In this document: positions 45,695 through 56,923 of the stretch, in pieces | Layout: every line of letters begins with the position of its first letter | Position numbering within the stretch: position 1 is the first letter of the stretch | From: Ditylenchus dipsaci | Taxonomy: Eukaryota > Nematoda > Chromadorea > Rhabditida > Anguinidae | Direction: 5' to 3' | DNA length: 64,000 bases | NCBI GenBank assembly: GCA_004194705.1 | Contig: SADC01000157.1 | Coordinates: forward strand, 62,001-126,000 | Made by a program: the position numbers and the translations under genes | Notes under the pieces: generated by a model | Database searches by the model: none | Told to the model about the DNA's origin: nothing | What the model saw: only the letters and a program-made list of their open reading frames with translations

Positions 45695-48600
45695 TTACTT
45701 TCGGCTTGCCGCTCTGTTCTTATGCACTGAGTAGGCTTCAAACCGAGACTTCGCTTTCTCCAACATTTCCTTGCAGTGAGAAACCTGAAACAAGGGACTC
45801 TTCAGAATAGCGCATACGAATTTTTTCTAGCGACGATGGTGAAATTCGTTAAGTCGTGTACTCGGCGAAATGAGGTCCCAAGACATAAATTCTGATTAAA
45901 ACTGGAGCTAGAATATTGTTTTTATTCACTAATAACTTCTTTTTTTTAAGTCTTTGAGTAGATGATTGGGAATTCATTCAACCAAAAGTGCACAACCGCA
46001 GCAAGATTTCACCATTAAAACCAGAAATGAAGAAAACTTATATACATATTGCGCGCCAAATTGCCTCTCACACTCTTTGATTTGCTTCTTTTCAAAATTG
46101 ATAAGGGTTGTATTCATTTTTACCATCTAGAACTAGGTAAAGTTCAAGTTGCTTTGAAAAAATTTAAACAACTTTTTCTTCAAGTTCCGGCGATATAGGC
46201 GGAAAACAACCCCAGAAATGTCTCAGCAACTGAAAAATGAGCAAGTGATAACGGTTAAAAGGGGGGGGGGAGCGGGTGAACTTCCTATACGCATCGCCTA
46301 TAAGGACACAGGTGGATGTTTTCAGAATTCTAGCTCCAACTTTATACTAACTTTTTCTCTGTTTGATAGCTCAAATGAAATCTTAGAGTCTTGGCTACAT
46401 TTTGGTGTATGAAACTTGGGCGCTACTGTAATATACCCCCCGCCTAAAAAACCGATTTTTTAGGAGTGTCTAAAAACCATTTTAATGCAATAATTTCGCA
46501 ATAAAAGGACCAGAAAAGCAATTTAAATGGGATTGCGGGCTGTATTGGGAGGGGAAGGGAATAGTACAGGCGCCACTTTTCGAGACGGTTGGGATCCCGA
46601 GAGTATTAATTCTCTAAGCGTCTAAGGGCACTTTCAACCCCAGGAACTTGTGGTGCAGGCATAAGTATGACTACTTTTCATGGACCAAGCCGATCAGCGG
46701 GGTGGACCCCGCGGGTTTGCAATTTGAAGCAATTTAAATGGATTACGGGCTGTATGCATACAGAGTCTATTTTTGTCTCGGCCCGAGTTGAAAAACATGG
46801 TAAAGCATTCAAAAAAAAGTGGCCCCTGTTTTGTCCCCTCCCCTCCCAATACAGCCCATAATCCCTTTTAAACTTTATTTCTGATCCTTTTATGGCGAAA
46901 TTATTGCAAAAAATGGTTTTAGACACTCCCAAAAAAGTCGGTTTTGGGGGGTTGGGCGTATATGACAGTATGTCCGATTCTTTTATTACAGTAGCGTGGA
47001 AACGTGTGAATTGTAGAAAAAAGTCAGAAGTGTTCAGTGAAACCAGTCAAAGAAAAACACCAAAAACCACCGATTTTCGGAAATTTGGCGCATTTTCGCC
47101 TGGTTACAAGCTCCGGTAGGTGTAAAAGCCTGTGCTGATAGTCTTATTGGATAGCCAAGAGTGTGAGGATCATTTTGACACTACTCTTGTAAATAAAAAG
47201 ACAAAAAATATGGTTTACAGCCAGTGGTAATCGAACCTGTGACCTAAGGCGACGCGTATAGGAAGTTGCCCCCTCCTTAATATCTAATCGAAATAACTTA
47301 CCTCTGTCAAACATGTGTGCACCACCCTGACCTTGTCAATGGACTTTGCATCTGAAATCAACAACCATGAGGCCTAATAGAATAGAACTAGTAAATAGCT
47401 TCACACCTAGACCAGCGAAAATTGCGTCTCGTCTTTTACTTCCTCTGATTCTTCGATTGTTGCAGTGCAGATGCTGTCAAAAAATGCAGTTTTTGTTTCC
47501 TAAAAAATTTTCTTCAATGGCTGCAAAATAGACCGCAATGAAAATGACCAACTGCAGTAAGTATGGACGATCCAGCACACATCTTCAGCGAATCCTTGTA
47601 TCTGACTGCTTCTGCAGGAACCTGAATTCTCTGCTGACTTGATGTGGATGGCATGTTGACTGTGGAAGGAGCCTCAGTAATTTCCCGGTCTAATTCTTCC
47701 AGCTCCTGACTCTCCAAATCCACATCGAATATGGTAGCTGTTTTTGTCTTAGCACCGTCAACCTAAAGGCTTTATGTGAAAACTCCTGGCAAATTCAATG
47801 AATTTTCGACCCTACCGGAGTATACACCCCCCCCCTCAAATGAAATTTTTTAAAAGTGTTTTTAAACACCCATATCGACCCAAAATTGCCTCGGGAGTTC
47901 AAAAAAGACATTATTTTTAAGTTCTGGTTAATAAAAAATTGAGTTTTGTACATTTTGAAATTTCGACCATTTGCCTGTTTTGGCATGTTTTGGTCACTGG
48001 AGCTGGGCAAAATAGTCTCTAAATGCATTTTGTTCAAGAGTATTCTCGGAATTATGTCTAAGGTAAGTGAGTGCGCGCATCTCTAACCAACCAAGCCCCT
48101 GTGCCCCCTTCGGGGCGCAGGGGGCTTGGTTGCTAGGGGTTGAGATGCGCACACCCACATACAATTCAAATTGGGCCAATGCAAATTTCAAATATCAATT
48201 TTAGGTCGATATAGGGTGTTTGGAAACACTTAAAAAAAATTTCATTGGGGGGGGGGTATACTCCGGTAGCGCCGAATTTTCCAATCAAATTTGTAAAGCT
48301 ATTATTCTTAGTAGTTTTCTTATAAATTTTAATTTATTTGACCAGCACCTAGCCCAGGAGCTCAGCTTTCTGACAAGCTATCAACTGACTACACGTATTT
48401 TGAAAAGTTGGAGAAAAAGGTTTTTAATTGGACCAAATTTTCGAAAAATTTACTCTATTGAAAGACCTTTTCCTCAAACTTTTTCAAAGCACATGTGGAC
48501 AGTTGATAGCTTGTTAGAAAGCTGAGATTCTGGCTTGGTGCTAGTTGAAGAAAAATCAGAATTTATAAGAAAACTAGAATAAAAGATCCACAAATTTGCT

Positions 48601-51180
48601 GGGAAAACTCATTGAGTTTGCCGGGAAAATGTCAAACATTTGCCGGGAGTTTTCAATTTCATCCCACCCTAATCGTATAAAATGGAGGAAAGTATAGCTC
48701 ATTAATTAAGGCTACAAACCTGGAGAAAAAAAGGAGAAAAATGTACAAAATCAAATTGTGCAATTTCAATTTAAGAAAAAATCATTCGAAATATTCGCCA
48801 AACATTCGCCGCATATTTCTAATGATTTTTGCACATATTCAATTAGCACAATTTGATTTAACACATTCTTCTTCTGTCCAAACCTGGAGATAGTTAGTGC
48901 TTATTCGAAAGTTTTGAAGACAAAGCTTCAGCAGCAAAAATAATAGTCAAAAATAATTTGAAGAGAAGCCAGTAAAATTATTTTAGAACTCGAGCAGTGC
49001 TCCAGCCTCTAGAAACTTTTCAAGCACTATTTTCAACAAAAAAATTAGGAAAAAGCTAACCATGGATTTTCACTTCACTCAATTATAGGATTACGGTCAA
49101 ATGAATCAACAAGAAACCTACATTTTTTGCGGTACCTCCATTATTTAGTCCGTTATTCGAAGCACTCCCTCCTTCTTTGATCGTACTCAGAACCCGTCCA
49201 GAATGGTAATTACACCGCTTGACAAGAGTAGCTTTTGCCAGACTTCCTCTCATAGAAATTTGATTGTCCCTCATTTCGGAGAAAATTCCAAAGTCTTCAT
49301 TGATGTCAGACAGGTTGAGGTGCCTCCTCAGGGAATGCTCTCCCTGCTCAAGAATTTGTTTCATGTCTACAGTACAAGAGGTTTTATATGTAATTAGAGC
49401 ACTTCTGGACCATTAAACTACCTTTGTCGTCCATTTTCTGACACTCCACGAAAGGATCGTTAGGATTGGCTTCGGAAGTGCGCTCACGGTGGAAATAATG
49501 CGACTGGAAAAACTTTGACCAGAACTCTTGATTGTTCTAAAATTTTATAAATCATAAGAATCTAGCAGAAGTAGTGTTTGACGACATACCATCTCATGTG
49601 GGACTAGCTCCAGGTGCTTTCTTTCAACTAAAAGTAATATTTCACGATGCAACGACACTACTACTACAGAAACTGCACGAACTGTACGATCAGATATGAC
49701 TATTATGCTTTTGCATTCTTATAAATAGCAACGGATTTGCAGCACAACCAAAACTATTTCGCATAATTCTTACAAAAATTTAACTCTATGAGCTAATTTA
49801 CTGGATCATGATTTTAAAAATTTTTGTAGATGTTGAAAAAATCGGTTCACGGCAGCGTAAGTACCGTTTTCACTCTAATAAATCCCCACCCTACGGACCC
49901 CATATCTCAGCCTAAAGCAAACATCTTGCAAATCTGTTTTTTGCGTTTTCTTAGTTACTACGAGATTACCTAATTCCAGTTTTCAAACTGTGGTGAACAC
50001 CCGAAAATCTCAAAATCTACCACAAAATCTTCCGATTTTTCAGGGGTTGAAAATAACTCCCATGGGGAGTTAATAGAGTGGATACGGTATGTTGAATACG
50101 CTCTACATTATGACAGTCCACATCATGCGCGGAGCCAAGGGTCCAATTAAATTTAGCCGCTTTCCACCATGAAAAAGACTTGGAAGAGGGATGGGTATTT
50201 ATTTGTAATCTCAAGCGTATTGTAGTAGTTCGACACAGTTCGAATGACTTAATTACAGAGCAAAAACAAACCGGCTGGATAAGTGCGAAAAATCGACTGT
50301 ATGGTATCCGTCTAAAATCAGATGTGAATTAAAGTCCACACCAGAAAAAACTCAGTCGAAAACTCACTGTGAGATTCAACTTTATACCGTTTGTGCCTTC
50401 ACTGGAGAATATTGAGCTGAGAAATCCACCGGATATTCCCCCTTTGTCCATAGCACTGTGCTCATCCTGAATACCACACATTCAAGATTAGTGATGAAAA
50501 AATTGGTGCTTCTATTACCGGTCTGTAGTGGAAAGCCCAGAAATCTTGCGGAGAGATCAGCTTTTCTTTCACCTAAAATATGATTGGAATCAGAAATCCA
50601 GATAAGACTCATACCAAATGCAGATAGAGAGATTGAAGGTGGGCATTGTCTTCGAGAGTCTTTTTCTTAATCTGAAACTCTCGGTTACCATTCTCTTCAG
50701 CTTTGGACGAGTTCTGGAAATTTTCTTTAGCACTACACAACCAATCAGACAAACAGCTTACCTGGTTCATGATTTGTCTGTGGTGTATCAAAGCTTGCTG
50801 CAAAGCCTCTCTCACCAAATCTCTGTCTTTTATGAGCTCTTCCTGTGCTGCTGCTGGCTTCATAAACACAAAAGTGGCTTGGTCATCATTGTTCATGCAT
50901 ATCTGTAGCTGGACTCTTGGCTTATTTGGCGGAGAAATTCTCTGAACTGAAATGAAGCAAAATATAATGCTTTTCTACAAAGCATCAAAGAAGTCCAACC
51001 TTTTATTTGGGCGAAAGGAATCACTAACTTGTCCTGGATGCCCTCATATGTCCACTCCACCCTGTCAGCAAAGATCCAAAGACAACCGATGGGAGATTTG
51101 CCTGGTCCAGTCTGCCTATACTTGACATTCTCCATTTGCAACAGAAGCTCGGATTCTCCATTTTGTGGCTGCGACTCCAT
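45695..51180 (-). CDS. GTF2H1: TFIIH core subunit p62 (GTF2H1)
   Basis: Subunit of the general transcription and nucleotide excision repair factor TFIIH. Exons inferred on the minus strand: 51180-51000 (PH-like domain, [20 protein letters not shown]), 50946-50762 ([13 protein letters not shown]), 50713-50615, 50572-50519 ([13 protein letters not shown], first BSD-type domain), 50466-50368 ([20 protein letters not shown]), 50311-50272 (QSIFRTYPA), 49627-49590, 49536-49422 ([18 protein letters not shown], second BSD-type domain), 49366-49122, 47762-47549, 47351-47302, then 45826-45792 ([11 protein letters not shown]) and 45784-45695 ([18 protein letters not shown], stop). A HFWLNEFP reading near 45965 fits the family's HFW...FP block, but its exon is not clean. 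Seven bases separate the last two blocks out of frame. AATAAA overlaps the stop. Several introns are filled with foldbacks. Confidence 0.92.
46418..47000. mobile_element. C-tract-ended foldback in GTF2H1 intron
   Basis: The left end GGGCGCTACTGTAATATACCCCC and TTTTTAGGAGTGTCTAAAAACC is mirrored by TTTTAGACACTCCC...GGGCGTATATGACAGTATG at the right, with GGGCTGTATTGGGAGGGG arms. The inner part (46580-46760) is not palindromic and has TCTAAGCGTCTAAGGGCAC. It separates the exons for VVHTCLTE and the C-terminus. Confidence 0.75.
47040..47290 (-). repeat. tRNA-like SINE copy
   Basis: Minus strand: CGTCGCCTTAGGTCACAGG then TTCGATTACCACTGGCTG, tail TTTATTTACAAGAGTAGTGTC and ATGATCCTCACACTCTTGGC. The most complete copy here and the best guide to the unsplit SINE. 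Confidence 0.65.
47805..48270. mobile_element. palindromic element with truncated hairpin core
   Basis: The ends CTACCGGAGTATACACCCCC and GGGGGTATACTCCGGTAGCG are inverted, as are AAAAGTGTTTTTAAACACCC and GGGTGTTTGGAAACACTT. It contains TGGTCACTGGAGCTGGGCAA and the hairpin core from AAGGTAAGTGAGTGCGCGC to GATGCGCACACCCACATAC, where the right flank switches to AATTCAAATTGGGCC. Lies in a GTF2H1 intron. Confidence 0.8.
48343..48550. mobile_element. short foldback in GTF2H1 intron
   Basis: GACCAGCACCTAGCCCAGGA..CTCAGCTTTC with GACAAGCTATCAACTG at the left is mirrored by CAGTTGATAGCTTG and GAAAGCTGAG..TGGTGCTAG at the right. Arms are about 85 bp. No coding potential. Confidence 0.75.
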
Positions 51181-51399
51181 CTTTTTGATCTAGCAAATCT
51201 ACACTTCGAAATTAGAGGGTTAAATTTCGTTGTTGTCATCATTGACGTCAATAAAGATGTGTCAGCGGCAATTCGAAAGCAGCAAACAGCGGTTTTTTGT
51301 TGCGTTGACGTTATGTTACATAACTTATGTACCTTCTGTCCCATTATGTTCCGAATTGTCCCAAATCTCTTTTTCTATAAAACCTAATTAAATAGTGCC

Positions 51400-52210
51400 C
51401 AATTGTTAGTCACAGACCCCGGAAAAAGTGCGTAAGACATTTCTTTGTCCGCCCTAACATACGCTGGCCTACCCCTAAGCCTAAGGAGTTAGAACAAAGG
51501 ATAGTTCCAAAATGGGACAAAAGGTAGATAACGTCGCTACTCCATTTTTTATAGACTTGCTCACAGCCTTTCAAAATGGGGGCAAAATTTTTTTTGTCAC
51601 AGATTCACTTTCTTGTCACAGATTTCCTCATTTTTGTCACAGATTTAGCTAAAACCACGAACGACACCCAACTGGCAGGACTCCCCAACTGGCAGCCCCC
51701 GACTGGCAGGACTCCCAACTGGCAGCGAACGAGGGTCAACTGCCGACGCCCAACTGCCGACGCCCAACTGCCGGTAAAATATCGATTACCGACGGTCAAT
51801 GAATTTTTTTTGAAATTTTTGATCAAAATCGTCAATTTTCAGGCCAAAAGTTTCTGGAAAGTCGATCCTAACACCAAAATCTTATCCTGAATCCGAATCC
51901 GTTGAGGTCAGATCGAAATAATTTTTATGCGCTGATATATAGCTATTTTGAGTAGATGGATCAGGAATTTGGCACCATTCACCTATTTTTATGGGTATCT
52001 CAGTCTATAAAAAATATTTTGATCTGATCTCAACGGATTCGGATTCAGGATGAGATTTTGATATTAGATTCGACTTTCCAGAAACTTTTGGCCTGAAAAT
52101 TGACGATTTTGATCAAAAATTTCGAAAAAAAATTCATTGACCGTCGGTAATCGATAGCCGTCCCAACTGCCGACCCCAACTGCCGACGAATTACCGAATT
52201 CTGATCAAAT
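51400..52210. mobile_element. foldback with CAACTGCCGAC subterminal units
   Basis: The left arm (51680-51910: CAACTGCCGACGCCCAACTG, GATTACCGACGGTCAATGAA, TGATCAAAATCGTCAATTTTC, CAGGCCAAAAGTTTCTGG, GAATCCGTTGAGGTCAGATC) is mirrored at 52015-52190. The loop is about 100 bp. 51400-51500 is a fragment of the 22846-23353 MITE type (TACGCTGGCCTACC). Located 5' of GTF2H1. Confidence 0.8.
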
Positions 52211-52294
52211 TCAACTTTTAATTGAGTTTTAAGCGTTGCGAAATTTTGACTTTTCGTCTGTTTTACCATGTTCTTCAACATAGGGGGTGCAGGA

Positions 52295-52436
52295 CGTTTC
52301 GTCGCCAGAATTTTCGTCGCCCACATTTTTCGTCGCCCGCATACTTTCGTCGCCGGCATATTTTCGTCGCCGGTATATTTTCGTCGCCCACAATTTTCGT
52401 CGCCCACTATTTTCGTCGCCCGCATATTGTAGTGGG
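52295..52436. repeat. TTTTCGTCGCC tandem array
   Basis: Eight or nine units of 15-17 bp with consensus ATTTTCGTCGCCCGCAT. The apparent reading frames are by-products. Confidence 0.85.
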
Positions 52437-52690
52437 GGCTAAGGGGGTCAACAAGTACAAGTAAGTAAGAAGAGTTTATTATACCACACGAGCAAATACA
52501 TATGCGGGGTCTACCGAAGGGCGGTTCGCAGCCCATGCACACACGGGCGGTTTGGGGTAATTGCCGGCGGTGGGCGACGGCCCACCGCCATCACTACTCC
52601 GTAGCGCCCACTCTGGTGCTTGTGCTCTGTACCGCCCTTTTATAGGTATATGGTGGTGGCCTAGGGGGAAGGCCTGGTGTATCTCTCGGG
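52437..52690 (-). mobile_element. LTR-like GC-rich block
   Basis: Read on the minus strand it has TATAAAAGG (about 52640), an RNA start-like region with GCGAACCGCCC hairpins, AATAAACTC (about 52480) and an end GCCCCCACTACA at 52437. That is the order promoter, poly(A) signal, CA end of an LTR. GC content is visibly higher than the neighbours. The 5' boundary and TSD could not be found, so a solo LTR is likely but unproven. Confidence 0.45.
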
Positions 52691-52739
52691 AAGCTAGAGA
52701 GAAGAAATCGCTTTTGAACGGGAGAAAGATTGGCTGTCG

Positions 52740-53365
52740 TTTGAGTGATCACTTGATTCGGTGTCTAAACACTGATAGTGAATGCGAATATCCAATCAAA
52801 TTTAGCAATGCGTACCATATCTAGAGATGGCAAATGGCCTATTTCGGCACGGGACGGGACAAAATTTACTTTAAAAAATTTCGGGACGGGACACCAGGAC
52901 GGGACAAGGCCTAAAAACCCTTTGGGACAGGACGGGACGGGACGTCCCGACCCATTAATAAGGGAAAAATAAAGGAAAAATGAAGGAAAAATCGGAAAAT
53001 CATTCCGGGACGGGACACCGGGACGGGACACACTAGAATTTTTTCCGGGACGGGACACCGGGACGGGACAAGCCCTAAAATCCCTTCGGACGGGACGGGA
53101 TTCCCGTCCCGTCCCGAGGCCATCTCTAACCATATCAGTGAAAGTTGTGATGAGTCGAACTTGCTCATCGCGCACCATAGCATCAATCGGCCGCCAAGGA
53201 GAGACTGCATGGATCGAATGAGAACCGAGAACGGAACGCAATTTTTTTGTCGCTTTCACGAGATGTAGTCGCATCTTGCACCCGAACACCCACTGATCGC
53301 ATCTGTAGAACGAAAGATTCTTGTCCACAAAATTCTTTTTTTGCTCGAACTCCATACACCAAAAA
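52740..53365 (-). pseudogene. unrecognised ORF disrupted by a hAT MITE
   Basis: Minus-strand ORF from ATG at 53355 (MEFEQKKNFVDKNLSFYRCD, later MRLHLVKATKKLRSV, HAVSPWRPIDAMVRD and LITTFTDMV). The MITE at 52822-53128 lies within the frame. Beyond it, VRIAKFDWIFAFTISV and a stop follow at about 52771. The frame is open through the flanks when the MITE and one duplication copy are disregarded. No family recognised. Confidence 0.45.
52822..53128. mobile_element. hAT-like MITE with GGGAC repeats, 307 bp
   Basis: The ends TAGAGATGGC and GCCATCTCTA are flanked by a perfect 8-bp duplication ACCATATC (52814-52821, 53129-53136). The interior is tandem GGGACGGGACACC units. No transposase; mobilised in trans by inference. 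Confidence 0.93.
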
Positions 53366-54027
53366 ATTGTTTTTTGATTCTGAGTCGTATGGCGTTCACA
53401 GAATTTCGAAATTCAATCATAGAAAAAAGTTATGATCGTTTAAAGTGTTCCGAAAAAATTGGCCCACCCTGTAAAACACTGCCGAGAAAAATATTCCGGC
53501 GACCAAAAAACATTTTTTAAAAAACATTTTGAATTCAATTTTTTTTTGTTTTTTCAGCATTTTTTGTTTTTGGTTATAACTTTGCTTAGGTAAGCTGATT
53601 TCCATTTTTTAATACCACAGGAAAGCTCTAAGTTTGCTGTTTTGTTTTGAAAAAAAATTAAGCTCTTTTGTAGGTTCGTACTCATTTGGGCGAAACTCAT
53701 TTGGGCGCCCTCATTTGGGCGAAACTCATTTGGGCGCCCTCGTTTGGGCGCCCTCATTTGGGCGCCATCATTTTATATTGGTTTTTAAATGTCTCAGATA
53801 GTCTAAAAAAGATACGTTAACCTCAGTGCTTGTAAGTAAACCACCAAGTACCCATCCATGAAGGGTATCCACCGGGCGGCGTCGAATTGATCCAGAGCGA
53901 ATTGATCCACAAAAATTTACGAAACGCAATGTTTTTATATTTTTGTCTTCACAATTTTACTTGTTAATTCAAACATTGTTATTATGAACCGACAGTAGTT
54001 TTGCTGGATATCCCATGTACCGACAAA

Positions 54028-55132
54028 AGCAAGTGGTGATCCACTTGGATCACAAAAAAATAAAATTTTTTTGACTTTTTCACTTTCCAAAACTTGTTTT
54101 CTGGACTAATTCGGGCACGCTGAAGACGGTTTGATAGTGGTCAAATGGTATTACATCAACTTGATACAAACAATGACTTGATACATCAACTTGATACATT
54201 GTCGACTTGATACATCAACTTGATACACTGTCAACTTGATACATCAGCTTGATACATTTAAAAAAAATCACGTCCTTTCATCCACCGATCCTAACAGAAT
54301 TCCATTAGCACAAACGCCAGAACAAGAGCTATTCTATTTATCAACCACGCAACATAACATGCAAACAAACAAATCGAACTAACATTAGGCAAGACGATAA
54401 ACATTTAACTCGGCATCGAATATGACGTTCGGGTAAGCTTCCTCTTCCGGGAATTCTTGAGTACCTTCTCCACCTTCACCATGTTGCACGGCTGCTTCTC
54501 GGCATCTCTCCACACTTTAACTTTTTTGTCCATTTCACCCAAAAACATGTACTACATGTTCGCCTATCCCTTGCAATGTGGAGTGTGCTGGTCTTGGCCG
54601 CGAAGCGGCCAACAATTGGTCTGGTTCAACAATCTGTACCCACATAACAATAGAAAATTCAATCTGTAGCGAGCCGCGATTGTAGCGAGTCGCAGTAGCG
54701 AGTCACAATTTGTAGCAAGTAGCAGGTCGTCCAATTCATCAACCAGACCACTACGTTGTCAAAAACCGAGTAGCGTGTAAATTTGCAAACTACTTTTGAA
54801 AAATGTATCAAGTTGATGTATCAAGCCGATAGTGTATCAAGTCGATGTATCAAGTCGACAATGTATCAAGTTGATGTATCAAGTCAATAGTTGTATCAAG
54901 TTGCACGTTGTCCTGGTCAAATGCCATTTTCTCGAAAATTTGTTGAGTTTTGATAAAATCAAGTTTTCGGTAAAATCAATTATTTTCCAAAACTCAAAAA
55001 AATATTCAAGAAAATGGCCTTTTACCTCTATCAAACCATCTTTAGCATGCCCGAATCACTCCAGAAAACAAGATTCGGAACATGAAAAACGAAAAAAAAA
55101 TTTCGATCCAGGTGGACAACCACTTGGTTTTG
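54028..55132. mobile_element. middle foldback, AAGTGG family (copy 3)
   Basis: The left arm has CAAGTGGTGATCCACTTGG and CTGGACTAATTCGGGCACGC. The right arm has GCATGCCCGAATCACTCCAG and GATCCAGGTGGACAACCACTTGG. Compared with copies at 3640-4045 and 44570-44885 its loop is expanded by the inner element at 54157-54903. An extra CCAAGTGGTCGACCACTTGG lies at 55270-55292. Confidence 0.85.
54157..54903. mobile_element. inner foldback, TATCAAGTTGATG family
   Basis: The left end has tandem CAACTTGATACATTGTCGAC-type units (54157-54260) and the right end the mirror units (54800-54903). The unique 540-bp middle has protein-like readings on both strands, for example minus-strand EFPEEEAYPNVIFDAELNVY near 54400-54460. 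It could be a captured host fragment. Not recognised. Confidence 0.8.
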
Positions 55133-55719
55133 TTGTGCCCAGATAGTCATACTCAGGTTGGGGAACTCAGGTAGTGTAGCAGTACCCGGACAGTGATATT
55201 TTTGTCTTGTGGAGAAATTTTAAAATTATAATGTTTTGCTATGACCAACCTCAGTTCTACTGGATAATCCATGGACCAACTAAACCAAGTGGTCGACCAC
55301 TTGGTTTAGTTGGTTCCTAGTCTGAGTTCACTAACTTGGGGACACAAAATGTTGTGAGGAATGAGTGGGCTTAAAGAGTGGGCAGAAATGGTGGTGGTAC
55401 CCAGGTTTTCAGGTGGCAACACCAAATGAAAATGTTATGGAACTACAAAACATGTTTAGCACTTGATTTCGGATAGGATAAATGGATTCTGATCGATTTT
55501 CACTAAATGTAAAATTTCAGGATTATGGAGCTGGATACCCTTCATGGGTGGGTACTTGGTGGTTGACTTACAAGCACTGAGGTTAACGTATCTTTTTTAG
55601 ACTATCTGAGAAATTTAAAAACCAATATAAATATTGGCGCCCAAATGAGGGCGCCCAAATGAGTTTCGCCCAAATGAGGGCGCCCAAATGAGTTTCGCCC
55701 AAATGAGTGTGTACGCTTT

Positions 55720-56540
55720 TGTAAATGTAAAAAAGTTAAAAAAATTAAAAGTTCGAATTTATCGGTTTGGCAGAGTCAAGTTGCTAACTTAAAAAAGTTA
55801 TTTCTGAATAATTCTCTGCTAAAAAAATTTTCTGTCTGGCACGATCGTAGTACGTTCACTCAGCTTCCTTTTGCACATCACAGTTATTCCAAATGTGCAG
55901 TTCTCATCTAGAAAGTGGACGATTTAGCAAAAAAAAATTCCAGGTATTTCAAGTGGGTTTTGGCCTGCAACTCAATTATGATTATTCTTAAACCCTGTTC
56001 ACGGCCCACGGCCCCTAAAATTCAAATCTTAGTGCATTGGGGAAAGGTCGTCAAATATAATTTTTTCAAAAACGGCCATTTTTAGACCCTTTTAGAGTTT
56101 TTCTGTTTCGTACGCCTGATATGATTTTTCCTATTTGGATTTGGCGTGCTTATAGCCAAAATATTTCTCGCAGTGAGGGCTTTCAAATGAGCCATCACTT
56201 GCCCAAAAAATACAGGAATTATCAAAATCACAATTGAATTCTGCATATAATTTCAAAAATTTTGCATTACATGGTCGTCTAAATTGAGTTTCTAATAAGT
56301 TTTTCTGTCGATTTTTTCTCAAACAAAATCGGAGGCACGATAGAGCAGTGAATCAGCTACATTTCTGTACCAAGGATATATGCGAAAAATGCAAATTTAG
56401 GGTCCGTTATGCAAAAGTTAGTTGGAAAACGCAAAAACCCGTATTTTTACTTGAAAGAATGCCAGTTGTTCGCTTCAAACGTTCTCTAGTTTCTAAAACA
56501 ACAACTTTACGAAAATCGGCTCAACTTTTGAGTAGCTGAA
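55720..56540. other. no gene seen
   Basis: AT-rich DNA with only short unsupported ORFs (63 codons each at 56131-56322 and 56348-56539). From about 56470, related to the 27 kb block (TTTACGAAAATCGG, GGGCTA..TTTTGGTATAAA). Confidence 0.5.
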
Positions 56541-56544
56541 TGTC

Positions 56545-56765
56545 TGGGCTATCTTTTGGTATAAAGATTATTGTTAAAAATCGTGGTTTTGCATTTTTCG
56601 TCCGTCGTTTATGTTGTCCAATATTTTTTGTATTTTCAGGTGGTTCAACGGTGCAAACTTGACGTGCTTCTGTGGTACAAAAACAGCCAATAACAACGCA
56701 GTCTGTCGCTCCGAGAACTGTGGAAGCAACAATGACTACTGAAGAATATGCTCTGTGAGTCGTTG
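56545..56765 (+). pseudogene. exon-like conserved block, second locus
   Basis: Related to 27180-27385: the same CGTTTATGTTGTCCAATATT, TTTTCAG acceptor, then CFCGTKTANNNAVCRSENCG, diverging into a stop shortly after. Conserved cysteines, Asn-Cys-Gly and flanking intron sequence argue for a shared origin. Whether it is an upstream part of the PBDC1 gene or a separate relic is not clear. Confidence 0.4.
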
Positions 56766-56923
56766 CAAAAGCTTAATTGGATCCAGAGGCGATTTTTTTT
56801 ACGAGCAGCGCAAGCGTCTATGTGAGTCAAATTTTCACTGGCTTTTTTCGGTGTCTCCTGACTTTTTAATTCTAGTGAGTTGCGTTTAGGGAATAATCAG
56901 CAACTAAGAAAGACATGTGACAG

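Larger units (their letters stand above)
53680..55708. mobile_element. outer foldback, ACTCATTTGGGCG family
   Basis: Five to six ACTCATTTGGGCG(CCCT/AAA) units open the left arm and mirror units close the right. Both arms continue with TATTGGTTTTTAAAT, TCAGATAGTCTAAAAAAGAT, ACGTTAACCTCAGTGCTTGT and GGTATCC boxes, arms being about 180 bp. It encloses two further foldbacks. No transposase and no convincing TSD. Confidence 0.85.

Noticed and set aside
52765..53355. 196-codon ORF as one intact protein
   Set aside because: About half of its length is the GGGAC repeat interior of a hAT MITE with a perfect TSD, so the long ORF is a chimera.
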